The notes below the pieces were generated by a model that was given only the letters and a program-made list of their open reading frames with translations, did not search any database and was not told the origin of the DNA. From the NCBI GenBank assembly GCA_017615445.1, contig JAGAAD010000070.1, positions 1-33,137 on the forward strand: DNA of 33,137 nt, written 5' to 3'. Within the stretch, counting starts at the first letter, position 1; the number at the start of each line of letters is the position of its first letter. This DNA comes from Bacteroidales bacterium (GTDB lineage: Bacteria; Bacteroidota; Bacteroidia; Bacteroidales; UBA932). Shown piece by piece: positions 7,823 to 16,081 of the stretch. Both the position numbers and the translations under genes were made by a program.

Positions 7823-10800
7823 TTTGCACACATTGCGGTAAGGAAAACAGGCCTGAAGCGAGGTTTTGCCGTTTCTGCGGCGAGGCTCTCGCAGTCGAAT
7901 CGACGCAGAAGGGCCTGATAGGCAAGGACAGCATAGTCCCCGAACTGGACCGTCTCGACGAAAAGCTCCGGGTCGCAAAGATAGTGACCGCAGGCGGAGC
8001 CAGGATGGGTATGGACAGCCTGGTGCTCGGCGATTCCGGCAGCGGTAAGCACTTCATCGCGCACCTGATCGCGGACAAGATCCTTGCTAGCGGTGTGGTG
8101 AAACAGGCCGCCAAGGAGGTTGACGCCGCGGACTGGGCCGAGTTCGCCGGTGAGTTCGACAAGAACATAGCCGCGCTCAAAAACGGCATTTTGCTGATAA
8201 CCAACGTCCAAAAACTCCTTCCGACCAACAAGGCCTCCGAAGTGAACCAGCTGGACAAGCTTTTCAGCCATATGCGCAATAATGAGGGAGCCCCGGTTGT
8301 AATCCTTTGTGGCGATCACAACGACCTTGCGGACTTCCTCGAGAACAACAAGGACGTCCACCGCCTCTTCGAATTCGAACTCAGGCTCGGTGCTTTCGGG
8401 CTTAAAGACCTGACCGAACTCACGCTCGAGCTGCTTCAGAACAAATACAAGATAGGCGTAGCCGACGACGTGGAGAATAAGCTTAACGCGCACTTCGCCT
8501 GGTTTATGCGCCAGACCAACCTCGGCCACACCAACGGACATCTCTCGGAGATGGTGGCGGAGAGCGTGTATGTGAAGGCTATGGGACGTGGCGGCAAGAT
8601 GGTCGAGGCTCAGGATATCGACACCAACGAGTGCTTTATCCCGAAGACCGAGGAGCAGATCCTTGCCGAGCTGGACAACTATATCGGCCTCAAGAGCGTC
8701 AAGGAAGAAATCAAGGCCATCATCCGCAACGTCAAGGCGAAGAAGGGAAAGGGCGTGAAGGACAAACTCATCACAGACCATTTCATCTTTACCGGCAATC
8801 CCGGAACTGGCAAGACCACCTTCGCACGTAAGTTCGGCGAGGTCCTCAACGCAGTGGGCGCCCTGCCCACCGGCCAGTTCGTGGAGATATCTGGCAAAGA
8901 CTTCATCGGCCACTACCTAGGCGATTCGGAGGAGAATGTGAAGAAATACGTCAACCAGGCGATGGGCGGCGTGCTCTTCATCGACGAGGCCTACGCTCTG
9001 AACACCCGCTATGGCGACGATTCTGCCGGCTACGGCGGTGATGCCGTGAACACGCTGATGACCCTGCTGGAGAACCGAAAGGGCGAGTTCGTCTGCATTA
9101 TGGCGGGCTACACGAAGGAAATGGGCGATTTCATCCGTATGAACCCCGGCCTGCCGCGAAGGATGAACGTGACCATAGAGTTCCCCGACTACAGCGCACG
9201 AGAGCTCGAGCAACTCTTCCGTCTGCGCTTGGTGCGTAACGACGAAAACGTCACCTTCACCCTGGATGCGAAGGCAGAGGAGATGCTGCCGAAAGTCTTC
9301 GACCGTATGTGGCTTAAGCGCGGCGACACGTTCGGCAATGCCGGCGAAGTCCGCAACCTCTTCGACCTCGCGGTCAAGCGGCATCGCCTGCGTGGCGCCG
9401 AAGACGATGTGCTCAGTTATGCCGACATAGTGGGCGAGGACGCCACCGAAGAGATATCCGTCGAGGACATTATGAAGGAACTCGACGGGCTGGTGGGTAT
9501 GGCCCGGGTGAAGGAGTCAATACGCAAGATAGCGAGCGAAATCGCCACCCAGAAGCGGCTGATTGAAATGGGCGAGGCCTCGGAAGGCCTTACCAAATAC
9601 AACTTCGTCATCACCGGCAATCCCGGAACTGGAAAGACCACTGTCGCCCGCATCTTCGGAAGGATCTTCAAGGCGCTGGGCGTAACCGCTTCCGACAGGG
9701 TGGTGGAGAAGAAACCTGAAAACATAATCTCCAAGTACGTGAACGAGAGTTCGGAGAAGATGAATGACGCCATCAACGAAGCGATGGGATGCGTGCTCTT
9801 CATCGACGAGGCCTACGGGCTCGACCCTATGGACTCCGCCGGCCAGAGCACGAGCCCCGAAGGCCGCGACGCTGTCCGCACGCTTATGGCCAGAATGGAG
9901 AACGAGGCCGGCAAGTTCGTAGTGATCTGCGCCGGCTACCCGAAGGAAATGGAAACCTTTATGAACTCCAACCCCGGACTCAAGAGGCGCTTCTCGCATT
10001 TCCTGCATATCGACGATTACTCCGCCGAGGAACTGCTCGAGATCTACGAGCGTGCCGCGAAGGCGAAGAAATACGACTTTACCTTTGCCGATGACGCCGT
10101 GAGGATGAAGGCCCTGAAGATGTTCCAGGCGATGGTGGCGATGAAGGACGACAAGTTCGGCAACGCCGGCGAAGCCATCAAGAAAGTTGCGGAGACAAAG
10201 ACCAATATCAACAACCGTATCGACGCCACTCCCTATGACAAATGGACTCCGGAGTTCCTTCATTCCGCTTACCTGGAGGATATTCCGTTCACGGAGCCGG
10301 AGAAGATATCCGTGGACGAGTGCCTGGCCGAGCTTAATGAACTGGTCGGCCTCGAGGGCGTGAAGACTGCGCTGACGAAGCTCGCGCACACGATCAACAA
10401 CGAGATAGAGACCGCGCGTCTGGAAAACCGCCGGCCGGAGATTCCGCTCGGGCATTACCTGTTCCTCGGCAACCCCGGCACGGGTAAGACCACGGTCGCC
10501 CGCCTTATGGGCAAGATCCTCTATTCGATGGGTGCACTGCCCAGTCCGACCGTGGTTGAGGTGGACAAAACGAAACTGGTTGGCCGTGTGGTCGGTGACA
10601 CTGAAGCGATCACGCAGCACGTGATCGACACGGCTATGGGCGGTATCCTCTTCATCGACGAGGCCTACCAGCTGGACGACCACGGCTATGGTTCGGTGGC
10701 CCTGCAGACCCTGGTCAAGCGTCTGGAGGACGACCGCGGGAAGTTCGTCTGCATCGCGGCGGGCTACTCCTACGAAATGCAGGCTTTCATCGAAGGCAAC

Positions 10801-11112
10801 AGCGGTCTCGAATCGCGCTTCCCGGCGCGCAACCGCATCATCTTCGAAGACTACACCCCTGACGAGCTGTTCCAGATTTTTATGATCTATGCCCGCAAGG
10901 GTGGATATATGCTCGATCCCAGGGCGGAGAATGCCGTGCGCGGCAAGCTCACGATGATCTACAACCGCCGCGGGCGGAGCTTCGGCAACGGCCGCGACGC
11001 GCGCAACCTCTTCGACGAAGTGAAGAGCAACCTCGCGATGCGCCTTGCCGAAGAAGGTCGCCCGCACACCCCGGAAGAACGTAAAACCATTATGATGGAG
11101 GACGTGCTATGA
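7819..11112 (+). CDS. Zinc-ribbon protein with one divergent and three CbbX/EccA-like AAA+ modules
   Basis: A 1097-residue cytosolic ATPase. A zinc ribbon (C3, C6, C17, C20) opens the protein. A divergent P-loop module follows (GDSGSGKH at 71-78, and GILLITNVQ in the Walker B position). Three closely similar AAA+ modules come next, each with GNPGTGKTT (P-loops at about 326, 600 and 884), a Walker B/IDEAY motif (GVLFIDEAYAL, CVLFIDEAYGL, GILFIDEAYQL) and a GNAG/GNGRDARN arginine-type motif near its end. The modules resemble the CbbX / SpoVK / EccA clade, which remodels protein complexes. Four modules in one chain is more than the one or two usual for that clade. The gene overlaps both neighbours by 4 nt. 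It may assemble or disassemble the signalling complex (inference). Confidence 0.9.
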   Translation: MICTHCGKENRPEARFCRFCGEALAVESTQKGLIGKDSIVPELDRLDEKLRVAKIVTAGGARMGMDSLVLGDSGSGKHFIAHLIADKILASGVVKQAAKEVDAADWAEFAGEFDKNIAALKNGILLITNVQKLLPTNKASEVNQLDKLFSHMRNNEGAPVVILCGDHNDLADFLENNKDVHRLFEFELRLGAFGLKDLTELTLELLQNKYKIGVADDVENKLNAHFAWFMRQTNLGHTNGHLSEMVAESVYVKAMGRGGKMVEAQDIDTNECFIPKTEEQILAELDNYIGLKSVKEEIKAIIRNVKAKKGKGVKDKLITDHFIFTGNPGTGKTTFARKFGEVLNAVGALPTGQFVEISGKDFIGHYLGDSEENVKKYVNQAMGGVLFIDEAYALNTRYGDDSAGYGGDAVNTLMTLLENRKGEFVCIMAGYTKEMGDFIRMNPGLPRRMNVTIEFPDYSARELEQLFRLRLVRNDENVTFTLDAKAEEMLPKVFDRMWLKRGDTFGNAGEVRNLFDLAVKRHRLRGAEDDVLSYADIVGEDATEEISVEDIMKELDGLVGMARVKESIRKIASEIATQKRLIEMGEASEGLTKYNFVITGNPGTGKTTVARIFGRIFKALGVTASDRVVEKKPENIISKYVNESSEKMNDAINEAMGCVLFIDEAYGLDPMDSAGQSTSPEGRDAVRTLMARMENEAGKFVVICAGYPKEMETFMNSNPGLKRRFSHFLHIDDYSAEELLEIYERAAKAKKYDFTFADDAVRMKALKMFQAMVAMKDDKFGNAGEAIKKVAETKTNINNRIDATPYDKWTPEFLHSAYLEDIPFTEPEKISVDECLAELNELVGLEGVKTALTKLAHTINNEIETARLENRRPEIPLGHYLFLGNPGTGKTTVARLMGKILYSMGALPSPTVVEVDKTKLVGRVVGDTEAITQHVIDTAMGGILFIDEAYQLDDHGYGSVALQTLVKRLEDDRGKFVCIAAGYSYEMQAFIEGNSGLESRFPARNRIIFEDYTPDELFQIFMIYARKGGYMLDPRAENAVRGKLTMIYNRRGRSFGNGRDARNLFDEVKSNLAMRLAEEGRPHTPEERKTIMMEDVL

Positions 11113-11669
11113 TACAGTGCCCCGAATGCAGGAGTCTGATTCCAGACGACAGCGCTTTCTGCGACCAGTGCGGAAAGGAACTCAAATGGTGTCCCGAGTG
11201 TCATCGCCCCAAACGCGGAACCGAATGTCCCGTGTGTGGAAGCGTACTTGTACCGGGAACGAAGTGGTTTGTTTCGAATGGTGGCGGGGATGGGGTAGCC
11301 CCAGAAACCCGTGCCACCCTCGGCACCGTAAGAGGGGGGACCGCGATAGCGGTGGGGTCGAGCGAAAGCGAGACGGTTTATGGGACTACCCCATCCCCGC
11401 TCACTCTAGTCGGCAACGGATTGAAATTGGTATTACGTGAGGGCGAGTTTGGCAGAGCGGGCGGGATATGGCCCGAGCTGGCTTCGTGCCCGTATGTATC
11501 GGGAAGGCACGGAGTGGTAGGGAAGCGCGGGGAGGAGTGGACGATTATGGACAGTGGATCGACAAACGGGACGTTCATCAACGGCAGTCGGCTGACCGTG
11601 GGCGCGGCAGCGCCTGTGAAGAAGGGAGACAGCGTGAGAATAGCAACTCTTGATTTCACGGTAGAATGA
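11109..11669 (+). CDS. Zinc-ribbon / FHA domain protein
   Basis: A 186-residue protein. Two zinc ribbons (C4, C7, C18, C21 and C28, C31, C40, C43) are followed by a linker (about 48-100) and a C-terminal FHA domain (about 104-186). The FHA signature residues are all there: GR at 115-116, SGRH at 131-134 and DSGSTNGTF at 148-156. FHA domains bind phosphothreonine, so this is the probable reader of marks made by the upstream kinase. The linker is encoded by a palindromic element (11284-11400) bounded by perfect 15-bp inverted repeats. Start and stop both overlap the neighbouring genes by 4 nt. Confidence 0.88.
   Translation: MIQCPECRSLIPDDSAFCDQCGKELKWCPECHRPKRGTECPVCGSVLVPGTKWFVSNGGGDGVAPETRATLGTVRGGTAIAVGSSESETVYGTTPSPLTLVGNGLKLVLREGEFGRAGGIWPELASCPYVSGRHGVVGKRGEEWTIMDSGSTNGTFINGSRLTVGAAAPVKKGDSVRIATLDFTVE
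11284..11400. repeat. 117-bp element bounded by perfect 15-bp inverted repeats, in the FHA gene linker
   Basis: The left arm GCGGGGATGGGGTAG (11284-11298) is the exact reverse complement of the right arm at 11386-11400. Between them lie smaller dyads such as CCGC-gata-GCGG (11341-11352). The element is 117 bp (39 codons), a multiple of three, and encodes a Gly/Ser/Thr-rich linker between the zinc ribbons and the FHA domain. This fits a small repeat element inserted in frame. Confidence 0.65.
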
Positions 11670-12400
11670 GACTCGACATCCAGGCGGTGTGCCACAAGGG
11701 GCTCGTGCGGGACGGCAATGAAGACGCCGTGTCCGTGGGCGGTCTGTTTCTTCGCGACGACTCCGCTTCGCTTTCCGTGGACACTCCCGAGGATGGGTTC
11801 TTCTACCTCCTGGTGTCAGATGGAATGGGCGGGCACGAAGCCGGCGAAGAGGCCAGCGAGTTTACCCTGAATGAAATCAAGGAGCAGCTCAATCTGCATC
11901 AGATTCAGCCGGACACTTTCGAGAACGACATCCGCGAGGCTGCCCGCTACATCACTTATAAGCTGAACGGTCTGGCGGTTGAGCGTGGTCAGGTCCACCC
12001 TATGGGATGTACGCTCACGGGCGTCATCTGGCACTACGGCCGCGTGTGGCTCGTCGGCGCCGGCGACAGTCGCACCTACCGCTTCCGCGGCGGGATGCTC
12101 CGTCAGCTCACCACCGACGAGACCGAGCGCGGCCTCACCGGCGACCCGAATGCTGACAAAAGCCTCCTGAACTGCATAGGAGGCGGCACCCAGGGACGAC
12201 TGGTGGTGGAAGATATAGCAGGCAAACTTATGCCGGGAGACACATTGCTCATCTGCTCCGACGGCCTGTGCGATATGGTCGCGGACGACGACATCGAGCA
12301 GACGCTAGCCGAGGGCGGCGAAGCCAAAGACCTTCTCCGTATGGCCTGCGAGGCAGGAGGGGCCGACAACATATCGATAATAATCGCTAAAATTCAATAA
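11666..12400 (+). CDS. PP2C-type Ser/Thr protein phosphatase
   Basis: A 244-residue soluble phosphatase of the PPM/PP2C family. It has the metal-binding and catalytic motifs in order: RDGNED (15-20), SDGMGGHEAG (51-60), GCTLTGV (114-120), GAGDSRTYRF (131-140), CSDGLCD (197-203) and GGADNIS (231-237). It would remove phosphate from Ser/Thr on the substrates of the co-transcribed kinase, making the system reversible. There is no TM segment or extra domain. The start overlaps the FHA stop (ATGA) and the protease gene follows after 2 nt. Confidence 0.92.
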   Translation: MRLDIQAVCHKGLVRDGNEDAVSVGGLFLRDDSASLSVDTPEDGFFYLLVSDGMGGHEAGEEASEFTLNEIKEQLNLHQIQPDTFENDIREAARYITYKLNGLAVERGQVHPMGCTLTGVIWHYGRVWLVGAGDSRTYRFRGGMLRQLTTDETERGLTGDPNADKSLLNCIGGGTQGRLVVEDIAGKLMPGDTLLICSDGLCDMVADDDIEQTLAEGGEAKDLLRMACEAGGADNISIIIAKIQ

Positions 12401-12402
12401 GT

Positions 12403-13611
12403 ATGCAACTCAATCCCGAAATCAGTTTGGAGAAAGCCCTTGCGGGCCAGATCTATGAGGCCCTTCAGGGCGATGTGGTGAAGTTCGTACTCAAACACGC
12501 AGAGTACACCACGGACAGCGACAATTACTGGCGCAGCAAGATGGAAGGCCACTGTATGAAGGCCGACGAGAACCTGCTCGGCAGCTTCTACTCCCTTTGC
12601 CACGAAGTCAAGGCGAAACTCGGCTTCGAGGAGGACGTGGACTTCTATGTGACCGGCGACTCCACCATCAACGCATTCTCGATTGCAGCCGAGGGAGACC
12701 AGCCGCACATAGTCAATGTGAACTCCGAGCTGTTCAACCTTATGAGCGAGGATGAACTCCGCTTCGTCATCGGTCACGAACTCGGCCACCTCATCAACAA
12801 AGACACCGAGCTCAGGCGCCTGATTTACTTCGTATACCCTCCTCAGAGCGTAGTGCCTCCCGTTACTCTCCAGTACAAGATACATTTGCACGACAATCTG
12901 GCCGAGCTGGTTGCCGACCGTTATGGTTACCTCGCCTGCGAGAACCTTGGCGCGTGCGTAACGGCCTTCTTCAAGATGGCTTCCGGCCTGGATCTCGAAA
13001 GGATGCAGGTGGGCATCGGTGATCTGCTGATCGACAACAGCAAGCACCTCGACTACTTCCTGCGCGGCGGCGGTATGAGTCACTACGATCATCCGGTCAA
13101 CCCTATCCGTGTGCAGGCAATCAACCTGTTCGCGAACGCTGAAAACCAGGTTCAGCTCGACCAGGGTATGGACGAACTCATCCAGATTCTGCTGAAGGTG
13201 GGCAACCGTCCCATCGACGGTCCTATGTCGGTGTTCATCGCCACCGCGGGCATCATCGCCGCGAATGTGGACGACAAGGTGACCAAGGAAGAATATGAGC
13301 ACATAGTGAGGAGCCTCTCAAACGCCAACATCTTCCCGAAGGCTTTTCTTGAGGACATTCTGAACAGGGACGTAGACAAGCTTTTCGAGGAGTCCGTGAA
13401 TCAGATCCTCCAGTACGACCCGAGCCTGAAGCCGGCTCTTCTGGATTACATCGTGGGAGTCGTGATCTCCGACAAGGATATCGCGGAGAAGGAAGTCAAC
13501 TTCATCTACCACATCGGCCAACAGCTCGGCCTCAGCATCAAGGAGATATCCCAGATCTTCGCCGACCAGGTTCAGAGAAACTATGTCCCGAGCCTGGACG
13601 CTATCAGCTAG
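12403..13611 (+). CDS. M48-family metalloprotease with C-terminal TerB-like domain
   Basis: A 402-residue protein. The zinc site is HELGH (125-129) with a downstream ELVAD (168-172) that supplies the third ligand, as in M48 peptidases. Unlike HtpX or Ste24, no transmembrane helices are seen, so the enzyme should be cytosolic. Residues about 270-400 form a helical TerB-like domain (NVDDKVTKEEYEHI, then SDKDIAEKEVNFIY). It is the last gene of the nine-gene operon, 2 nt after the phosphatase. The TerB-like tail may target the protease to the same assembly as the two TerB-like proteins (inference). Its 3' end overlaps the convergent DUF1963 gene by 4 bp. The substrate is unknown. Confidence 0.85.
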   Translation: MQLNPEISLEKALAGQIYEALQGDVVKFVLKHAEYTTDSDNYWRSKMEGHCMKADENLLGSFYSLCHEVKAKLGFEEDVDFYVTGDSTINAFSIAAEGDQPHIVNVNSELFNLMSEDELRFVIGHELGHLINKDTELRRLIYFVYPPQSVVPPVTLQYKIHLHDNLAELVADRYGYLACENLGACVTAFFKMASGLDLERMQVGIGDLLIDNSKHLDYFLRGGGMSHYDHPVNPIRVQAINLFANAENQVQLDQGMDELIQILLKVGNRPIDGPMSVFIATAGIIAANVDDKVTKEEYEHIVRSLSNANIFPKAFLEDILNRDVDKLFEESVNQILQYDPSLKPALLDYIVGVVISDKDIAEKEVNFIYHIGQQLGLSIKEISQIFADQVQRNYVPSLDAIS

Positions 13612-14246
13612 GCTGAATAAAGCCAGGCTTTGACTTTATCGAACCGGCGGGCCTTCAGGTCTGCCGGTTTTATCATAAAGCACAGCATTCCGCAGTCGAA
13701 AAAGCGGAGGCCCCAGTCGTCGTTCTCGTCGATCTGCAATAGAGAGGTATAACCCGGAAGCGCTTCGCGTGTCTCTTCGGCAAATGGTTCTCCCAGGAGC
13801 CAGGTATAAGACTCCAGATCGGAGTCGGGAGTGACGAATAATATTTTTTCCGGCGCGGGGCAGGCGGGGATTTCGTCTTCTTCATCGTAGAAGAGGGTGT
13901 GAGTGTTGAGGCCCTCTTCGACAGGGGAGTAGAGGACTCGGAAATACTCTTTCGGCCATTCTCCCATTCCGGGAGTGGTGAACGCATCGAGATCGCCGAG
14001 GAAATAGTCCAGCGCGCCGAAGAAATACAGCATCCCCTCGTGCGGCAGCAGACCTTCAGGGTCGACAGGCGCGAGGTCCGAGCACTTGATCTGGCAGATG
14101 AAGGTCAGCGGGTCGTCGAACAGCTCGCCGTCGTCGTTCGCCTGTACCGTGGGCCAGTCGAGCTCGTCCGGAAGGTCAGGGAAGCCCCACCATTTGCTTT
14201 CGCCGTAGAGGACGTCCTCCGACGGCTCGGTCTTAATCTTTATCAT
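13608..14246 (-). CDS. DUF1963 (YwqG-like) protein
   Basis: A 212-residue protein with the DUF1963 pattern. It opens with SKWWGFPDLPDELDWP, has a middle FICQIKCSDLAP segment followed by GMLYFFG, and a C-terminal LLQIDENDDWGLRFFDCGMLCFMI block. Family members are often encoded near toxin-immunity or signalling genes, but no biochemical role is established. It is the last of three minus-strand genes; its ATG overlaps the stop of the TM/Rossmann/RyR gene by 4 nt. Its 3' end overlaps the M48 protease gene, transcribed from the other side, by 4 bp. Confidence 0.82.
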   Translation of the reverse strand: MIKIKTEPSEDVLYGESKWWGFPDLPDELDWPTVQANDDGELFDDPLTFICQIKCSDLAPVDPEGLLPHEGMLYFFGALDYFLGDLDAFTTPGMGEWPKEYFRVLYSPVEEGLNTHTLFYDEEDEIPACPAPEKILFVTPDSDLESYTWLLGEPFAEETREALPGYTSLLQIDENDDWGLRFFDCGMLCFMIKPADLKARRFDKVKAWLYSA

Positions 14247-16081
14247 AGGTCTGCGATTGGCTCACCGTTGATGATGAAAGGAATATTCTTGACTATAACA
14301 GTGTCTTTATCCTTCTCTTCGGCGATTTCGTCGAACGGCGCGATGTCAAGATGGATAAACTTCCTGGTCTTGAGTTCCTTGAAGTTCGAGCGGTCCTTCC
14401 TGTCCTTCGCGGGAGCCGCGGAATAGCCCATAAACAGTACGGACAGCATCCAGCGGCGGTGCTCCACTTCCGAAAGTGCTTCCAGCACCTCCGGCGAGAG
14501 TGCGTCCACAGATTCGCGGGTCGGCTCTATGCCGAAGGCGCGCAGCTTAAGCGGAATCGAGGCGGCGCTGGCGATGCTCGAAAGCTTGTGGGCGAAGGGC
14601 AGCCGAGCCCACGCCTCTTCGGGTGTCGCGGCCCCGCCGCCGTATTTGCGGTCATAGAGATAGTTGACCCTCATTCCGTGGATCGAGCGGCGCAGGAAGA
14701 GGGCGTCGCTGTCTTCAGCGGCCTCGCCGAAGTTTTTCAGTGAACCGAACTGGCCGCTCGAGAGAGCTGAGTTCAGCACCTCCGGATGGTCTTTCTGGTA
14801 GACAGCCACCGGGACCTCTCCTTTGTAAAGGGCTTTCGGCAAATGAAGCGCCGCAGAAATGCCTTCCGATGCATCTTCATAGCAAAGGATGAGCACCAGT
14901 TTCTGCTTCGGATCGGAGACCCATTTCTCCAGGTGTCCGCGCACCAGCTCGGAGGAGAGATGGCTGTCGATGAACTCCCATTCCACATCCAGGAAGTCGC
15001 CGTAGCCGTTTTTCGGTACATAGCCTGTGCGGCCCACGGGGGATATATATGTGTAATGCGAAAGGTCGAACAGGCTCTGGTGGTTGGCCACATAATTGTC
15101 CATCTTCTCCTGCATCCCTTCGTCCACGAACGTAATGACAGTCTTTTCTCCCTTCGGGAAATGGCAGATCTGCGCGGCCACGCTCGCGATCGAACGGGCG
15201 GTGCGGGTGAAACCGGCTAAGACTATATGCAGCGATTGTCCGTCGTCCGGAACCGGAAGAAAATCGGTGTCCACGAGCAGTTGCTCGGCCAGATAATCGC
15301 TGGCGTTCACTATCTCCACCTGCAGGCGGGAACCTTTCTCGCCGGGGAGATAATTGAACACATCCAGGCTCGAATGCATATCCAGGGTCACGAAGCAGGG
15401 GATGGGGGCGCCGTCACCGGCGCAAAGGCCGCGCAGCAGCCCTGTCGCAGCCACGCTCACCGAATCGTGGGCCGGCTCGTCATCCTCGCCGATAAGATAG
15501 ATACGGCTCGCGGCTGCGACGCACGCGCTGCGTAGATCGTCTTCATTGTTGCGCTCGCCGCGATACCAGATAATGCGCTTGCAGAAGCGCTTGTCGTCCA
15601 GTGCGGTCTCTATTTCGTCGCGGAGGGCCTCCACATCGGATGAGGTCATCACCACTATGTCGCGTCCGTCGAATTCAGAGGTGGTGCGAAGTGCTTTCAG
15701 CATATCCAGAAGCATACTGCCTCCGCCGAGAATCAGCACGTGGCCTTTCAGTTTGTAACGCCTCTCGCCCTTACGATATTTCTCGGAGATGTTGTCGAAT
15801 ACATTCGAGAAAGCGGACACTGTGAGGGCGTTAAGTATCAGGATGCCGCCGAAGGCAATCAAAAGGCTGAAGAAGTTCAGCGAGCCCTGGCTGCCTTGTT
15901 TCGCCTCGAGCGGATAACTGCCCGGATCAAGATAGAGGTTGAGGATCTCGGTCCATCCCAGAGCCCAGAAACTGCCAGCCAAAACCAGAAGGAGGAAAAG
16001 CGCCAAGGCTATTCCCGCCAGCCATGCAAGTTGTTTACCCTCTCCCTCGGAGAGTATGCGGTCAATTTTTCTGCGAAACAT
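14243..16081 (-). CDS. 2-TM channel-like protein with tandem TrkA_N/RCK-like Rossmann domains and C-terminal RyR repeat
   Basis: A 612-residue inner-membrane protein. Two hydrophobic helices (about 17-40 and 68-92) flank a loop that could be a pore region but has no K+ filter (no TVGYG). A charged linker leads to a first Rossmann fold (GHVLILGGGSML at 113-124) and a second (LHIVLAGFTRTARS at 284-297), in the manner of RCK-gated channels of the CASTOR/POLLUX layout. The C-terminus (about 535-602) matches the ryanodine-receptor repeat: EHRRWMLSVLFMGY, then FIHLDIAPFDEIAEEKDKD. RyR repeats in bacteria are thought to bind a small ligand or partner. The start overlaps the DUF4062 gene by 20 bp and the stop overlaps the DUF1963 gene by 4 bp. 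Confidence 0.8.
   Translation of the reverse strand: MFRRKIDRILSEGEGKQLAWLAGIALALFLLLVLAGSFWALGWTEILNLYLDPGSYPLEAKQGSQGSLNFFSLLIAFGGILILNALTVSAFSNVFDNISEKYRKGERRYKLKGHVLILGGGSMLLDMLKALRTTSEFDGRDIVVMTSSDVEALRDEIETALDDKRFCKRIIWYRGERNNEDDLRSACVAAASRIYLIGEDDEPAHDSVSVAATGLLRGLCAGDGAPIPCFVTLDMHSSLDVFNYLPGEKGSRLQVEIVNASDYLAEQLLVDTDFLPVPDDGQSLHIVLAGFTRTARSIASVAAQICHFPKGEKTVITFVDEGMQEKMDNYVANHQSLFDLSHYTYISPVGRTGYVPKNGYGDFLDVEWEFIDSHLSSELVRGHLEKWVSDPKQKLVLILCYEDASEGISAALHLPKALYKGEVPVAVYQKDHPEVLNSALSSGQFGSLKNFGEAAEDSDALFLRRSIHGMRVNYLYDRKYGGGAATPEEAWARLPFAHKLSSIASAASIPLKLRAFGIEPTRESVDALSPEVLEALSEVEHRRWMLSVLFMGYSAAPAKDRKDRSNFKELKTRKFIHLDIAPFDEIAEEKDKDTVIVKNIPFIINGEPIADL

Noticed and set aside
9517..11067. 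516-codon antisense frame opposite the AAA+ gene
   Set aside because: No recognisable protein features; fully explained by the codon bias of the AAA+ gene on the other strand.
5048..12400. Part of a type VI or type VII secretion locus
   Set aside because: Kinase, FHA, PP2C and an EccA-like ATPase suggested this, but no Tss, Hcp, VgrG, EccC, EsxA-like or sheath protein is encoded here.
12403..13611. HtpX/Ste24-type membrane protease
   Set aside because: The HELGH site fits M48, but the protein has no transmembrane helices and ends in a TerB-like domain.
13614..13635. Terminator hairpin at the convergent operon ends
   Set aside because: AAAGCC-A-GGCTTT leaves too small a loop and a short stem, and there is no T-run; it also overlaps the last codons of the DUF1963 gene.
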